Assembly: GCA_947456625.1 (NCBI GenBank)
Contig: CANGQJ010000017.1
Span: 1 to 48,247, forward strand
Source: Bacteroidota bacterium
GTDB lineage: Bacteria; Bacteroidota; Bacteroidia; Chitinophagales; Chitinophagaceae
Length of the DNA stretch: 48,247 bases
Direction: 5' to 3'
The notes beneath the pieces are model-generated. The model ran no database searches and was not told the origin of the DNA. It saw nothing but the letters and a program-made list of their open reading frames with translations. Within the stretch, counting starts at the first letter, position 1. Each line of letters opens with the position of its first letter. Made by a program: the position numbers and the translations under genes. Below are positions 1 to 7,528 of the stretch, piece after piece.

Positions 1-284
1 AAGGCTTCTATGGTAAACGTAAAAACGTATATACCGTTGCCAAAAACGTATTAGAGAAAGGTTTGACTTACTCATATGTTGGTCGTAAATTAAAGAAGCG
101 TGAATACCGCACTTTGTGGATTGCACGTATTAACGCAGCAGTAAGAGAAGAAGGTTTAACTTACAGCCAATTCATTAACTTATTAGCTAAGAAAGGTTCT
201 GATTTGAACCGTAAAGTATTGGCCGATTTAGCAATGAATGAGCCAGCTACTTTCAAAGCTTTAGTACAATCAGTGAAGGCTTAA
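1..284 (+). CDS. rplT: 50S ribosomal protein L20 (C-terminal part)
   Basis: The gene enters from the left edge, so its start is missing; the first full codon is at base 3 and the frame runs to TAA at 282-284. The visible part reads GFYGKRKN, then [20 protein letters not shown] and a helical tail, which is the conserved core and C-terminal half of bacterial L20. L20 binds 23S rRNA early in assembly of the 50S subunit. The TTG at 63 is an internal Leu codon, not the start, because the L20 similarity continues upstream of it. A strong intrinsic terminator follows directly. L20 is usually cotranscribed with infC and rpmI, which would lie outside the window. Confidence 0.97.
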   Translation, partial: GFYGKRKNVYTVAKNVLEKGLTYSYVGRKLKKREYRTLWIARINAAVREEGLTYSQFINLLAKKGSDLNRKVLADLAMNEPATFKALVQSVKA

Positions 285-304
285 TTGCATCATTAGACAT
301 ATTT

Positions 305-340
305 AAAAGCCTCGAGATTTTCTCGGGGCTTTTGCTTTTT
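305..340 (+). terminator. intrinsic terminator after rplT
   Basis: Stem 305-317 (AAAAGCCTCGAGA) pairs with 321-333 (TCTCGGGGCTTTT), with one G-T wobble and a 3-base loop, followed by a T-rich tail. It closes the ribosomal protein operon. Confidence 0.9.
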
Positions 341-394
341 AAAATGCCCCATAAACGCGCGCATTTTTTTACCCATAATGTCCATTCAAAGAAC

Positions 395-402
395 TATTTT
401 TG
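395..402 (+). promoter_or_regulatory. putative -7 box for speA
   Basis: TATTTTTG matches the Bacteroidota -7 consensus TAnnTTTG, 39 bases before the speA ATG. No TTTG lies at the right distance upstream, so the -33 element is weak or absent. Confidence 0.4.
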
Positions 403-441
403 TGCTCTTAAAAATATCAGCTAACAACCCCAGCTTAAGTA

Positions 442-1878
442 ATGAACAATACCTACACCTCCCTGGTAAATCAAACCTTTCACTTTCCGCAAGAAGGCTT
501 TGATAAAAATGACAATGGTTATTTGGAGTTCAATGGTTTGGATTTAAAAGCAATTATCGAAAAACATGGTACGCCCTTAAAGTTAACCTACCTGCCAAAA
601 ATTGGTATGCAAATTAACAAGGCTAAGAAAATGTTTGCGGACGCTTTTAAAAAACATAAATATGAGGGACAATATTTTTACTGTTATTGTACAAAAAGTT
701 CTCACTTTTCATTTGTAGTGGAAGAAGCTTTATCGCATAATGTTCATTTAGAAACTTCTTACGCTTACGATATAGAAATTATCAATCAGTTATACAAGCG
801 CAGAAAAATAAACAAGGATATTTTTATTATCTGTAATGGGTACAAACAAAAAACATATACTAGCAGAATTACAAAATTAATTAATAGTGGGTTTAAAAAT
901 GTAATTCCAGTTTTGGATAATGTGGAGGAGCTTCAGTTTTACAAACGCAATGCCAAACAGCCTTTTAAATTAGGTATTCGTGTTGCGGCCGAAGAAGAAC
1001 CAAGTTTTCCTTTTTATACTTCACGTTTAGGTATTCGTGCAAAAGACATCTTAGAATTTTATGTGGATGAAATTGAAGGTTATGAGGATAAATTTCAATT
1101 AAAAATGTTGCATATCTTTTTAAACAAAGGAATAAAAGATGATATTTATTATTGGTCAGAATTAAATAAGATTATTAACCTATACTGTCAATTAAAAAAG
1201 ATCTGCCCAGAATTAGATTCTATAAATATTGGTGGCGGTTTCCCAATTAAGCATAGTTTAGGTTTTGAGTATGATTATAGTTTCATGATTAATGAAATTG
1301 TATCCAATATTAAAAAGGCATGTAAGAAAGCAAAAGTACCAATGCCAAATATTTATACTGAATTTGGTTCTTATACAGTAGGTGAGAGCATGGCACATAT
1401 TTACAAAGTACTTGCCGAGAAAAAACAAAACGACAGAGAGTGTTGGTATATGATTGACTCTTCTTTTATTACTACGCTCCCAGATACCTGGGGTATTGGC
1501 GAGAAATTTTTAATGCTTCCGGTGAATAAATGGGAAAACGACTATCAAAGAGTGGTATTAGGTGGTATTACTTGTGATAGCCACGATTATTACGACTCCG
1601 AAGAACATATTAATGAGGTTTTCCTTCCTAAATTAAAAGATGCTGAAAAAGGGGACAAAACCGAGGAAAATAGCGAGCCATTATACGTGGGATTTTTCCA
1701 TACTGGTGCCTATCAGGACCAAATAAGTGGATATGGTGGTATTAAGCATTGTTTGATACCTTCTCCAAAGCATGTGATTGTAGAAAAGGATCCTAAAACT
1801 GGGAAAATGGTGGATTGGGTATATGCAAAAGAGCAATCCGCTCAAAGTATGTTAAAAATATTAGGTTACCTACGTTAG
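442..1878 (+). CDS. speA: arginine decarboxylase (Bacteroidota short form)
   Basis: PLP-dependent fold-III decarboxylase, 478 residues, predicted to convert arginine to agmatine in the cytoplasm, the first step of putrescine synthesis by the agmatine route. Visible landmarks: the PLP lysine K85 in CYCTKSSHF; the Gly-rich phosphate-binding turn GGG at 264-266; TEFGS at 306-310 in the place of the EPGR-type motif; and the active-site Cys C378 in CDSHD, which the second subunit would supply in the dimer. It is shorter than the classic E. coli SpeA (over 600 residues) but the usual size for Bacteroidota. aguB and aguA, the next two enzymes, lie about 4 kb downstream. It stands alone between two terminators. 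Diaminopimelate or carboxynorspermidine decarboxylase are family alternatives but fit less well. Confidence 0.9.
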   Translation: MNNTYTSLVNQTFHFPQEGFDKNDNGYLEFNGLDLKAIIEKHGTPLKLTYLPKIGMQINKAKKMFADAFKKHKYEGQYFYCYCTKSSHFSFVVEEALSHNVHLETSYAYDIEIINQLYKRRKINKDIFIICNGYKQKTYTSRITKLINSGFKNVIPVLDNVEELQFYKRNAKQPFKLGIRVAAEEEPSFPFYTSRLGIRAKDILEFYVDEIEGYEDKFQLKMLHIFLNKGIKDDIYYWSELNKIINLYCQLKKICPELDSINIGGGFPIKHSLGFEYDYSFMINEIVSNIKKACKKAKVPMPNIYTEFGSYTVGESMAHIYKVLAEKKQNDRECWYMIDSSFITTLPDTWGIGEKFLMLPVNKWENDYQRVVLGGITCDSHDYYDSEEHINEVFLPKLKDAEKGDKTEENSEPLYVGFFHTGAYQDQISGYGGIKHCLIPSPKHVIVEKDPKTGKMVDWVYAKEQSAQSMLKILGYLR

Positions 1879-1898
1879 TAATTGATAATGAATTAATT

Positions 1899-1929
1899 AA
1901 GGCCTTAAGTAACCCTTAAGGCCTTTTTT
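1899..1929 (+). terminator. intrinsic terminator after speA
   Basis: Perfect 11-bp stem AAGGCCTTAAG (1899-1909) with CTTAAGGCCTT (1915-1925), a 5-base loop and a T run. Confidence 0.93.
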
Positions 1930-1995
1930 GCGCCATTTAGTCCCATTTTTGGCATGTTAAATCTAAGTTAAGTGCCAAGATGGCTTGAAAACAAA

Positions 1996-2027
1996 TTTGT
2001 AGGGCATTTTGAAAATCCCTAATTTTG
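1996..2027 (+). promoter_or_regulatory. Bacteroidota-type promoter for bacilliredoxin
   Basis: A -33 TTTG at 1996-1999, a spacer of exactly 20 bp, then TAATTTTG at 2020-2027 (consensus TAnnTTTG). Transcription should start about 5-7 bases later. That puts the TTG at 2025 inside the promoter and leaves ATG 2046 as the usable start. Confidence 0.75.
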
Positions 2028-2045
2028 ATTCAAATAGAAGAAGAT

Positions 2046-2462
2046 ATGTACCCTGAAGAGATAGTATTACCAATGAAGGCTGAATTAGTTGATAATGGAT
2101 TTGAAGATTTAACTACAGCATCTGAAGTTGAAAGTGCGATAAAAAATGAAGGAACTACATTAGTTGTTATCAATTCTGTTTGTGGTTGTTCGGCAGGTGC
2201 TTGTCGTCCAGGTGTTTTAATGGCTGTTGCTAATGCAACTGTTAAACCAAATAGGATTACAACAAGTTTTGCAGGATTTGATTTAGAAGCAGTAAATAAA
2301 GTAAGAGAATATCATTTACCTTATCCTCCTTCATCTCCAGCAATAGCGCTATTCAAAAATGGAGAATTGGTAAGTATGGTGGAAAGACATCATATCGAAG
2401 GGACTCCTGCTCAAGTGATCGCTCAACATTTAATTTCATTGTTTAACCAACATTGTAATTAA
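2046..2462 (+). CDS. BrxA/BrxB family bacilliredoxin
   Basis: Predicted 138-residue member of the YphP/YqiW family (formerly DUF1094), thioredoxin-fold proteins that remove bacillithiol from mixed disulfides on proteins. The family's Cys-Gly-Cys active site is visible as VCGCSAGACRPG, with cysteines at about residues 46 and 48. The start ATG 2046 gives MYPEEIV, the usual N-terminus of this family. An in-frame TTG at 2025 would add seven residues but overlaps the promoter -7 box. The gene sits alone between a promoter and a terminator. bshB1, a bacillithiol biosynthesis gene, lies about 2.3 kb downstream, consistent with the cell making this thiol. BrxA and BrxB cannot be told apart here. Confidence 0.9.
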   Translation: MYPEEIVLPMKAELVDNGFEDLTTASEVESAIKNEGTTLVVINSVCGCSAGACRPGVLMAVANATVKPNRITTSFAGFDLEAVNKVREYHLPYPPSSPAIALFKNGELVSMVERHHIEGTPAQVIAQHLISLFNQHCN

Positions 2463-2508
2463 TAAAAATATTAAAGGTTTTTTGTTTTTAGATGGGTTAG
2501 TAAAATAC

Positions 2509-2539
2509 GGCCGCACTTTCTAGTGTGGCCCTTTTTTTT
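2509..2539 (+). terminator. intrinsic terminator after bacilliredoxin gene
   Basis: GGCCGCACT (2509-2517) pairs with AGTGTGGCC (2522-2530) with one wobble pair and a 4-base loop, followed by a run of eight T. Confidence 0.9.
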
Positions 2540-2603
2540 GATAGTGATCATAACATTAATGAATATTTCTTGGTAACATTGCATTACTCAATCAAACTTA
2601 AAT

Positions 2604-3764
2604 ATGTATCCTAATTTATATTATTTAGTACAGGATTTACTTGGATTAAAACTCAATGCCTTAAAATTGGTTAACTCCTTTGGATTCTTTGTGGCATTGG
2701 CTTTCGTGGCATCGGGATATGTATTATATAGCGAGTTAAAACGCAAGGAAGCATTGGGAGAATTTATTTCAATAGAGGAGTTGTTTGTGCAAGGTGCACC
2801 TGCAACAACAAGCGAACTAATATCCAGCTTTGTATTTGGATTTTTATTTGGCTTTAAAATTATTGGTGCATTTGTCATTGAAAACGCATTAAATAACACC
2901 CAGGCATTTATTTTGTCTTTACAGGGAAGTTGGGCAGCAGGAATTGCAGTTGGTGCTATAATGAGTTTCTTAAAATGGAGAGAAAAAGAAAAAATTAAAC
3001 TTAAACAGCCTATTACAAAAAAATATATGGTTTGGCCTCATGATAGAGTAGGCGATATTGTTTTACAAGCAGCATTATGGGGATTTATTGGGGCCAAAAT
3101 TTTTCACAACTTAGAAAACCTGGACGATTTTGCTAAAGATCCTATTGGTTCATTAATTTCTTTTAGTGGACTTACTTTTTATGGCGGATTAATTTTAGCA
3201 ACCATTGCAATTATAATTTACATACGTAAGTATAAAATTCGTGTAATTCATTTTGCTGATGCTATGGCACCTACTATGTTATTTGCATATGCAGCAGGAC
3301 GTATTGGATGTCATATCAGTGGAGATGGAGATTGGGGTATTCCTAATTTATCACCCAAGCCATTTGCCTGGTTGCCTGATTGGATGTGGGCTTATACTTA
3401 CCCGCATAATGTAGTTAATGAGGGGGTAGCTATCCCTGGTTGTATAGGAAATTACTGCAGCCAGTTGCCTATACCTGTTTACCCAACTACTTATTACGAA
3501 ATTATAGCCATGTTTATCTTATTTGGTATCATGTGGATGGTTCGAAAAAAAATTACCCAAGCCGGGATATTAACTGGTATGTATTTAATATTTGCTGGTG
3601 GGGAACGCTTTTTGATCGAAAAAATAAGGGTAAACAACAAAATTCACGCTTTACCTTTTGAGCCTACACAAGCCGAATTAATCTCAATTTTCTTAATTTT
3701 GATAGGGATTGTGTTTTTAGTTTACTCTAAAAAATGGTTCCCTAAACAAAATTCAATAGCCTAA
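2604..3764 (+). CDS. lgt: prolipoprotein diacylglyceryl transferase
   Basis: Polytopic inner-membrane enzyme of 386 residues, with about seven or more hydrophobic segments, predicted to transfer diacylglycerol from phosphatidylglycerol to the lipobox Cys of prolipoproteins. The Lgt signature is recognisable as AGRIGCHISGDGDWG at about residues 231-245, and the H-GG region as TFYGGLI near 191. Both differ from the E. coli forms: Tyr stands where the HGG His would be, and Cys replaces the Asn of the GRxGN motif. I recall similar variants in Bacteroidota Lgt proteins. A possible degenerate -7 box, TAACATTG, lies at 2574-2581. yajQ follows after 10 bases, so the two are probably cotranscribed. 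Several lipoprotein genes in this window would be substrates. Confidence 0.88.
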   Translation: MYPNLYYLVQDLLGLKLNALKLVNSFGFFVALAFVASGYVLYSELKRKEALGEFISIEELFVQGAPATTSELISSFVFGFLFGFKIIGAFVIENALNNTQAFILSLQGSWAAGIAVGAIMSFLKWREKEKIKLKQPITKKYMVWPHDRVGDIVLQAALWGFIGAKIFHNLENLDDFAKDPIGSLISFSGLTFYGGLILATIAIIIYIRKYKIRVIHFADAMAPTMLFAYAAGRIGCHISGDGDWGIPNLSPKPFAWLPDWMWAYTYPHNVVNEGVAIPGCIGNYCSQLPIPVYPTTYYEIIAMFILFGIMWMVRKKITQAGILTGMYLIFAGGERFLIEKIRVNNKIHALPFEPTQAELISIFLILIGIVFLVYSKKWFPKQNSIA

Positions 3765-3774
3765 AATATAAAAT

Positions 3775-4266
3775 ATGCCATCATTTGACATTGAAAGTTC
3801 TGTAGACATTCAAACCCTAGACAACGCAGTGAATGTTGTAAAAAAAGAAATCACTAATAGATTCGATTTCAAAGGGATACACGTTGTAATTGAATTAAAC
3901 AAAAAAGACTTTAATATTAAATTGGAGTCCGATTCTGAGATGAAAGTGCAACAAATTGTGGATGTACTATTAAGCAGATCTATTAAACAAGGAATTGATG
4001 CCAATGCATTTGACTTGTCTAAAGAGCCTCAACCTAGTGGTAAAATATTCAAAAAAGACGTACCAGTGCGCAATGGATTAAAGCAGGAAGACGCTAAAAA
4101 AATCGTAAAATTCATCAAGGATAAAGGTTTAAAGGTACAAACCGCTATTATGGATGATATAATTAGAGTAACTGGCAAGAAAATAGATGATTTACAGGAA
4201 GTTATAAGTGCTTGTAGATCAGAAAACTTTGGTGTGCCATTACAATATAATAATATGAAGTCCTAA
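3775..4266 (+). CDS. YajQ family nucleotide-binding protein
   Basis: 163-residue protein beginning MPSFDIESSVDIQTLDNAVN and containing NRFDFKG, the characteristic start of the YajQ family, a small cytoplasmic two-domain protein. Family members bind nucleic acid or nucleotides, and the Xanthomonas homologue was reported to bind cyclic di-GMP. Its physiological role in Bacteroidota is unclear. The length is normal. It follows lgt after 10 bases. No clear terminator follows it, and a separate promoter serves rpmE downstream. Confidence 0.93.
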   Translation: MPSFDIESSVDIQTLDNAVNVVKKEITNRFDFKGIHVVIELNKKDFNIKLESDSEMKVQQIVDVLLSRSIKQGIDANAFDLSKEPQPSGKIFKKDVPVRNGLKQEDAKKIVKFIKDKGLKVQTAIMDDIIRVTGKKIDDLQEVISACRSENFGVPLQYNNMKS

Positions 4267-4297
4267 TTATAAGTTTAATAGCTCAAACCCTTTAAAA

Positions 4298-4329
4298 TTT
4301 GGCTAAAAGCTATAATTTGACTAAATTTG
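4298..4329 (+). promoter_or_regulatory. Bacteroidota-type promoter for the L31 gene
   Basis: TTTG at 4298-4301, a 20-bp spacer, then TAAATTTG at 4322-4329. The leader to the ATG at 4385 would be about 50 bases, longer than for most promoters in this window. Confidence 0.75.
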
Positions 4330-4384
4330 CGTCCTATTAAATAATTGTACGGCAAAAACCGTGCTTCCTTAAAAATTCATAATA

Positions 4385-4636
4385 ATGAAACAAGGTATCC
4401 ACCCAGAAAGCTACCGTTTTGTAGTTTTCAAAGACATGAGTAACGGAACTGCTTTTTTAAGCAAATCTGCTGCAGTAACTAAAGAAACAATTTTATTTGA
4501 GGACGGTAATGAGTATCCAGTTATCAAATTGGAGATTTCAAATACTTCACATCCTTTTTACACAGGTAAAAACATGTTAGTAGACACTGCTGGACGTATT
4601 GACAAGTTCAACAAGCGTTACGCAAAGAAAAAATAA
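4385..4636 (+). CDS. rpmE2: 50S ribosomal protein L31, type B
   Basis: 83-residue protein beginning [19 protein letters not shown], with SHPFYTGK and a basic tail ([13 protein letters not shown]). This is the type B form of L31, which lacks the zinc-binding cysteines of type A; no Cys is present. It is a late-binding protein that bridges the ribosomal subunits. It is a single-gene unit with its own two-box promoter upstream and an intrinsic terminator downstream. Confidence 0.95.
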   Translation: MKQGIHPESYRFVVFKDMSNGTAFLSKSAAVTKETILFEDGNEYPVIKLEISNTSHPFYTGKNMLVDTAGRIDKFNKRYAKKK

Positions 4637-4674
4637 AATAACGCTTTTAAAGCAATCTATTTTATACCATATTC

Positions 4675-4709
4675 AAACCCTTTCTTACTTTGGTAAGAGA
4701 GGGTTTTTT
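4675..4709 (+). terminator. intrinsic terminator after L31 gene
   Basis: Fourteen-base arms 4675-4688 and 4693-4706 pair with one wobble around a TTTG loop, then a T run. Its T run overlaps the putative -33 box (4707-4710) of the next promoter. Confidence 0.92.
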
Positions 4710-4740
4710 GTCAAAAAAAGGTACTATATACTTACCTTTG
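4707..4740 (+). promoter_or_regulatory. putative promoter for bshB1
   Basis: TTTG at 4707-4710 and TACCTTTG at 4733-4740, spaced 22 bp. The -7 box ends 20 bases before the bshB1 ATG, the distance seen before several other genes here. Confidence 0.6.
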
Positions 4741-4760
4741 ATAACCATTAAATTTACACA

Positions 4761-5492
4761 ATGCATAAATTAGATATTCTTGCTTTTGGTGCCCACCCCG
4801 ATGATGTGGAATTAGGATGTGCTGGTACTTTATTGGGTGCTATATTTGAAGGGAAAAAAGTGGGTGTCATTGATTTAACAAAAGGGGAATTAGGAACCAG
4901 AGGAACTACATCTCAAAGGTTAAAGGAATCGCAATTAGCTTGTGAAGTAATGGGGTTAACCATTAGAGAAAATTTAGGAATGGCAGATGGTTTTTTTGAA
5001 AATAATAAAGAAAATCAATTTGCAATTATTGAAACCATAAGACGATTTCAACCTTCCATAATATTTTGTAATGCACCTGAGGATCGTCATCCGGATCATG
5101 GAAGGGCTGCAAGTTTAGTAGCTGATGCGGCTTTTTTATCAGGACTTGCTAAAATAAAAACCTCACATAATGGAATTGATCAAGAAGCATGGAGGCCAAC
5201 ACAGGTTTTTCATTATATCCAATCACGTAATTTAACACCCAATTTTGTGGTTGATATTACGGCTCATATGGACAAAAAAATGGAATCTATTTTAGCACAT
5301 AGTTCACAATTTTATGATCCCAATTCTAAGGAGCCTGAAACTTTTATTTCTGGCACTGCATTTTTAGAATTTGTCAAAGGACGCGCAAAGGAATTGGGGC
5401 AACAAATAGGAGTGCAATATGCCGAGGGTTTTATAACAAAAAAGTTATTGGGCATAGGAAGTTTAGATGCTATTATACAAAACAAAACATAG
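4761..5492 (+). CDS. bshB1: bacillithiol biosynthesis deacetylase BshB1
   Basis: 243-residue PIG-L/LmbE family zinc hydrolase, predicted to deacetylate GlcNAc-malate to GlcN-malate, the middle step of bacillithiol synthesis. The metal motif AHPDDVE sits at residues 11-17, and a second catalytic segment DRHPDHGRAA lies near residue 110. The length and the N-terminus (MHKLDILAFGAHPDD) match BshB1 rather than the mycothiol enzyme MshB. Neither bshA nor bshC is in the window. Side activity as a bacillithiol-conjugate amidase is known for the related BshB2/Bca enzymes and is not excluded. Confidence 0.9.
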   Translation: MHKLDILAFGAHPDDVELGCAGTLLGAIFEGKKVGVIDLTKGELGTRGTTSQRLKESQLACEVMGLTIRENLGMADGFFENNKENQFAIIETIRRFQPSIIFCNAPEDRHPDHGRAASLVADAAFLSGLAKIKTSHNGIDQEAWRPTQVFHYIQSRNLTPNFVVDITAHMDKKMESILAHSSQFYDPNSKEPETFISGTAFLEFVKGRAKELGQQIGVQYAEGFITKKLLGIGSLDAIIQNKT

Positions 5493-5556
5493 GCGCTTTT
5501 TTATATTAAATAGCTAAACATTAAATAAACATATTCATTACTTTATATTTTAAAAC

Positions 5557-6438
5557 ATGGCAATCGTTAAAGTTGGTTTAGTTCAAATGTCTTGCACGAG
5601 TGATGTACAAGCAAACAAAACTAAGGCTGTTGAAAAAATTAGAGAGGCAGCAAAGGGTGGAGCAAATATTATTTGTTTGCAAGAGTTGTATACCTCGCTT
5701 TATTTTTGTGATGTAGAGGCCTATGAAAATTTTAAATTAGCAGAACCAATTCCTGGAAAAACAACAAATGAACTTTCTTTAGTTGCAAAGGAATTAGGTG
5801 TAGTTATTATAGCTTCGTTATTTGAAAAAAGAGCGGAAGGTTTGTATCATAACACAACTGCCGTTATAGATGCAGATGGCGCCTATTTAGGCAAGTATCG
5901 CAAAATGCATATTCCTGATGATCCTGCTTATTATGAAAAATTTTATTTTACTCCAGGTGATTTAGGTTATAAAGTATTTAAAACAAAATTCGCTACCATT
6001 GGTGTTTTAATTTGTTGGGATCAATGGTATCCGGAGGCTGCTAGAATTACCAGTTTAATGGGAGCCGAAATGTTATTTTATCCCACTGCTATTGGGTGGG
6101 CAACTGCTCAGGACGAGTCAACCAATATCGAGCAATATAATGCTTGGCAAACCATTCAAAGAAGCCATGCAGTTGCAAATGGAGTTCCTGTAATTAGTGT
6201 AAACCGTGTAGGCTTAGAACAAGACGGACTCATGAAATTTTGGGGTGGCAGTTTTGTAAGCAATCCATTTGGAACATTATTGTATAAAGCATCACATGAT
6301 AAAGAGGAAGTTGCAGTGATTGATATTGATACCGAAAAATCGGATAGTTATAGAACACATTGGCCTTTTTTACGTGATCGCAGAATAGATTCTTATCAAC
6401 CCATTACTAATAGATATATAGACGAAGAAAATGCTTAA
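5557..6438 (+). CDS. aguB: N-carbamoylputrescine amidase
   Basis: 293-residue nitrilase-superfamily enzyme predicted to hydrolyse N-carbamoylputrescine to putrescine, CO2 and ammonia. The catalytic triad is visible: E43 in LQELY, K116 in KYRKMHIPDD and C153 in LICWDQWYPE. The sequence EQYNAWQTIQRSHAVANG is typical of plant- and bacterial-type AguB. Its TAA overlaps the ATG of aguA (8-bp overlap at 6431-6438), so the two enzymes of agmatine use are translationally coupled. I see no clear consensus promoter in the 64 bases after bshB1, so read-through from bshB1 is possible. Confidence 0.93.
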   Translation: MAIVKVGLVQMSCTSDVQANKTKAVEKIREAAKGGANIICLQELYTSLYFCDVEAYENFKLAEPIPGKTTNELSLVAKELGVVIIASLFEKRAEGLYHNTTAVIDADGAYLGKYRKMHIPDDPAYYEKFYFTPGDLGYKVFKTKFATIGVLICWDQWYPEAARITSLMGAEMLFYPTAIGWATAQDESTNIEQYNAWQTIQRSHAVANGVPVISVNRVGLEQDGLMKFWGGSFVSNPFGTLLYKASHDKEEVAVIDIDTEKSDSYRTHWPFLRDRRIDSYQPITNRYIDEENA

Positions 6439-7492
6439 TAGTGCACCCACCCCTAAATCCTTAGGATATTATTTTCCAGCCGAGTTTGCAAAACATGATG
6501 CCATGTGGTTAAGTTGGCCTCATAAAGAAGAAAGTTGGCCTGGTAAAATTGCAAGCATTTATCCTTCTTATTGTGCATTTATTAAAGTAGTTGCATTAAC
6601 TGAAAAAGTTTGTATTAATGTTGTAAACGACAAAATGAAACAGTCTGCTTCTAAAATGTTAGAACTCGCTGGTGTGAATATGTCTCAGGTAAGTTTTTAT
6701 TTACATCCCACTAATGATGCTTGGTGCAGGGATCATGGCCCCAGTTTTTTAATTAGAAAAAACAAAGAACAACCTAAAGCAATTATCGATTGGAATATAA
6801 ATGCTTGGGGTGGAAAATATCCTCCATACGATTTAGATGATGCCATTCCAACTCATATTGGTAAGGCTTTAAATTTACCTGTTTTTTATCCCAATATTAT
6901 TATGGAAGGAGGCTCAGTAGATTTTAATGGTGCAGGGGCAGTGCTTACTTCTAAGTGTTGTTTATTAAATCCAAATCGTAATCCTGAATTAAGCCAAGAT
7001 CAAATAGAAAGATATTTGTGTAATTACTATGGCGTTGAGCAAGTGTTGTGGGTATCGGAAGGTATTGTTGGTGATGATACCGACGGCCACATTGATGATA
7101 CCGTGCGATTTGTAAATGAGGATACTGTAGTTACTGTGGTTGAATCTAATGTTTTGTCAGATAATTATGATTTACTGCAACAAAATTTAAAGGAATTAAA
7201 AGCAATGCGATTGCAAAATGGGAAACAATTAAATATTGTTGAATTGCCAATGCCCGCCGATGTGATTTATGATGGACAAATGCTTCCAGCTTCTTATGCT
7301 AATTTTTATATCAGCAACGGACATATTATAGTTCCAACTTATAAATGTGCACAGGATGACAAAGCCATGCAAATAATTCAGTCTTGTTTTCCAACTAGAG
7401 AAGTAGTTGGCATTGATTCTACCGATATTATTTGGGGACTAGGTAGTTTTCATTGCTTAAGTCAACAGGAACCAAGTGTGGATCAATCATAA
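6431..7492 (+). CDS. aguA: agmatine deiminase
   Basis: 353-residue guanidino-group hydrolase of the pentein (PPAD) fold, predicted to convert agmatine to N-carbamoylputrescine and ammonia. Family motifs in order: WPHKEESWPG near the N-terminus, the NDAWCRDHGP segment, GGSVDFNG, DTDGHIDD and the catalytic Cys at about residue 342 in FHCLSQQEP. The start overlaps the end of aguB by 8 bases. With speA upstream, all three enzymes from arginine to putrescine are encoded within 7.5 kb. A weak AT-rich inverted repeat (7485-7492 with 7504-7511) follows but is not a convincing terminator. Confidence 0.94.
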   Translation: MLNSAPTPKSLGYYFPAEFAKHDAMWLSWPHKEESWPGKIASIYPSYCAFIKVVALTEKVCINVVNDKMKQSASKMLELAGVNMSQVSFYLHPTNDAWCRDHGPSFLIRKNKEQPKAIIDWNINAWGGKYPPYDLDDAIPTHIGKALNLPVFYPNIIMEGGSVDFNGAGAVLTSKCCLLNPNRNPELSQDQIERYLCNYYGVEQVLWVSEGIVGDDTDGHIDDTVRFVNEDTVVTVVESNVLSDNYDLLQQNLKELKAMRLQNGKQLNIVELPMPADVIYDGQMLPASYANFYISNGHIIVPTYKCAQDDKAMQIIQSCFPTREVVGIDSTDIIWGLGSFHCLSQQEPSVDQS

Positions 7493-7528
7493 TGAATTAA
7501 TCCTTATGATTTTAATTAAATCACAGAC

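Noticed and set aside
7485..7511. Inverted repeat after aguA as a terminator
   Set aside because: The 8-bp stem AATCATAA/TTATGATT is AT-only with an 11-base loop and no proper T run; it is likely to be chance in AT-rich DNA.
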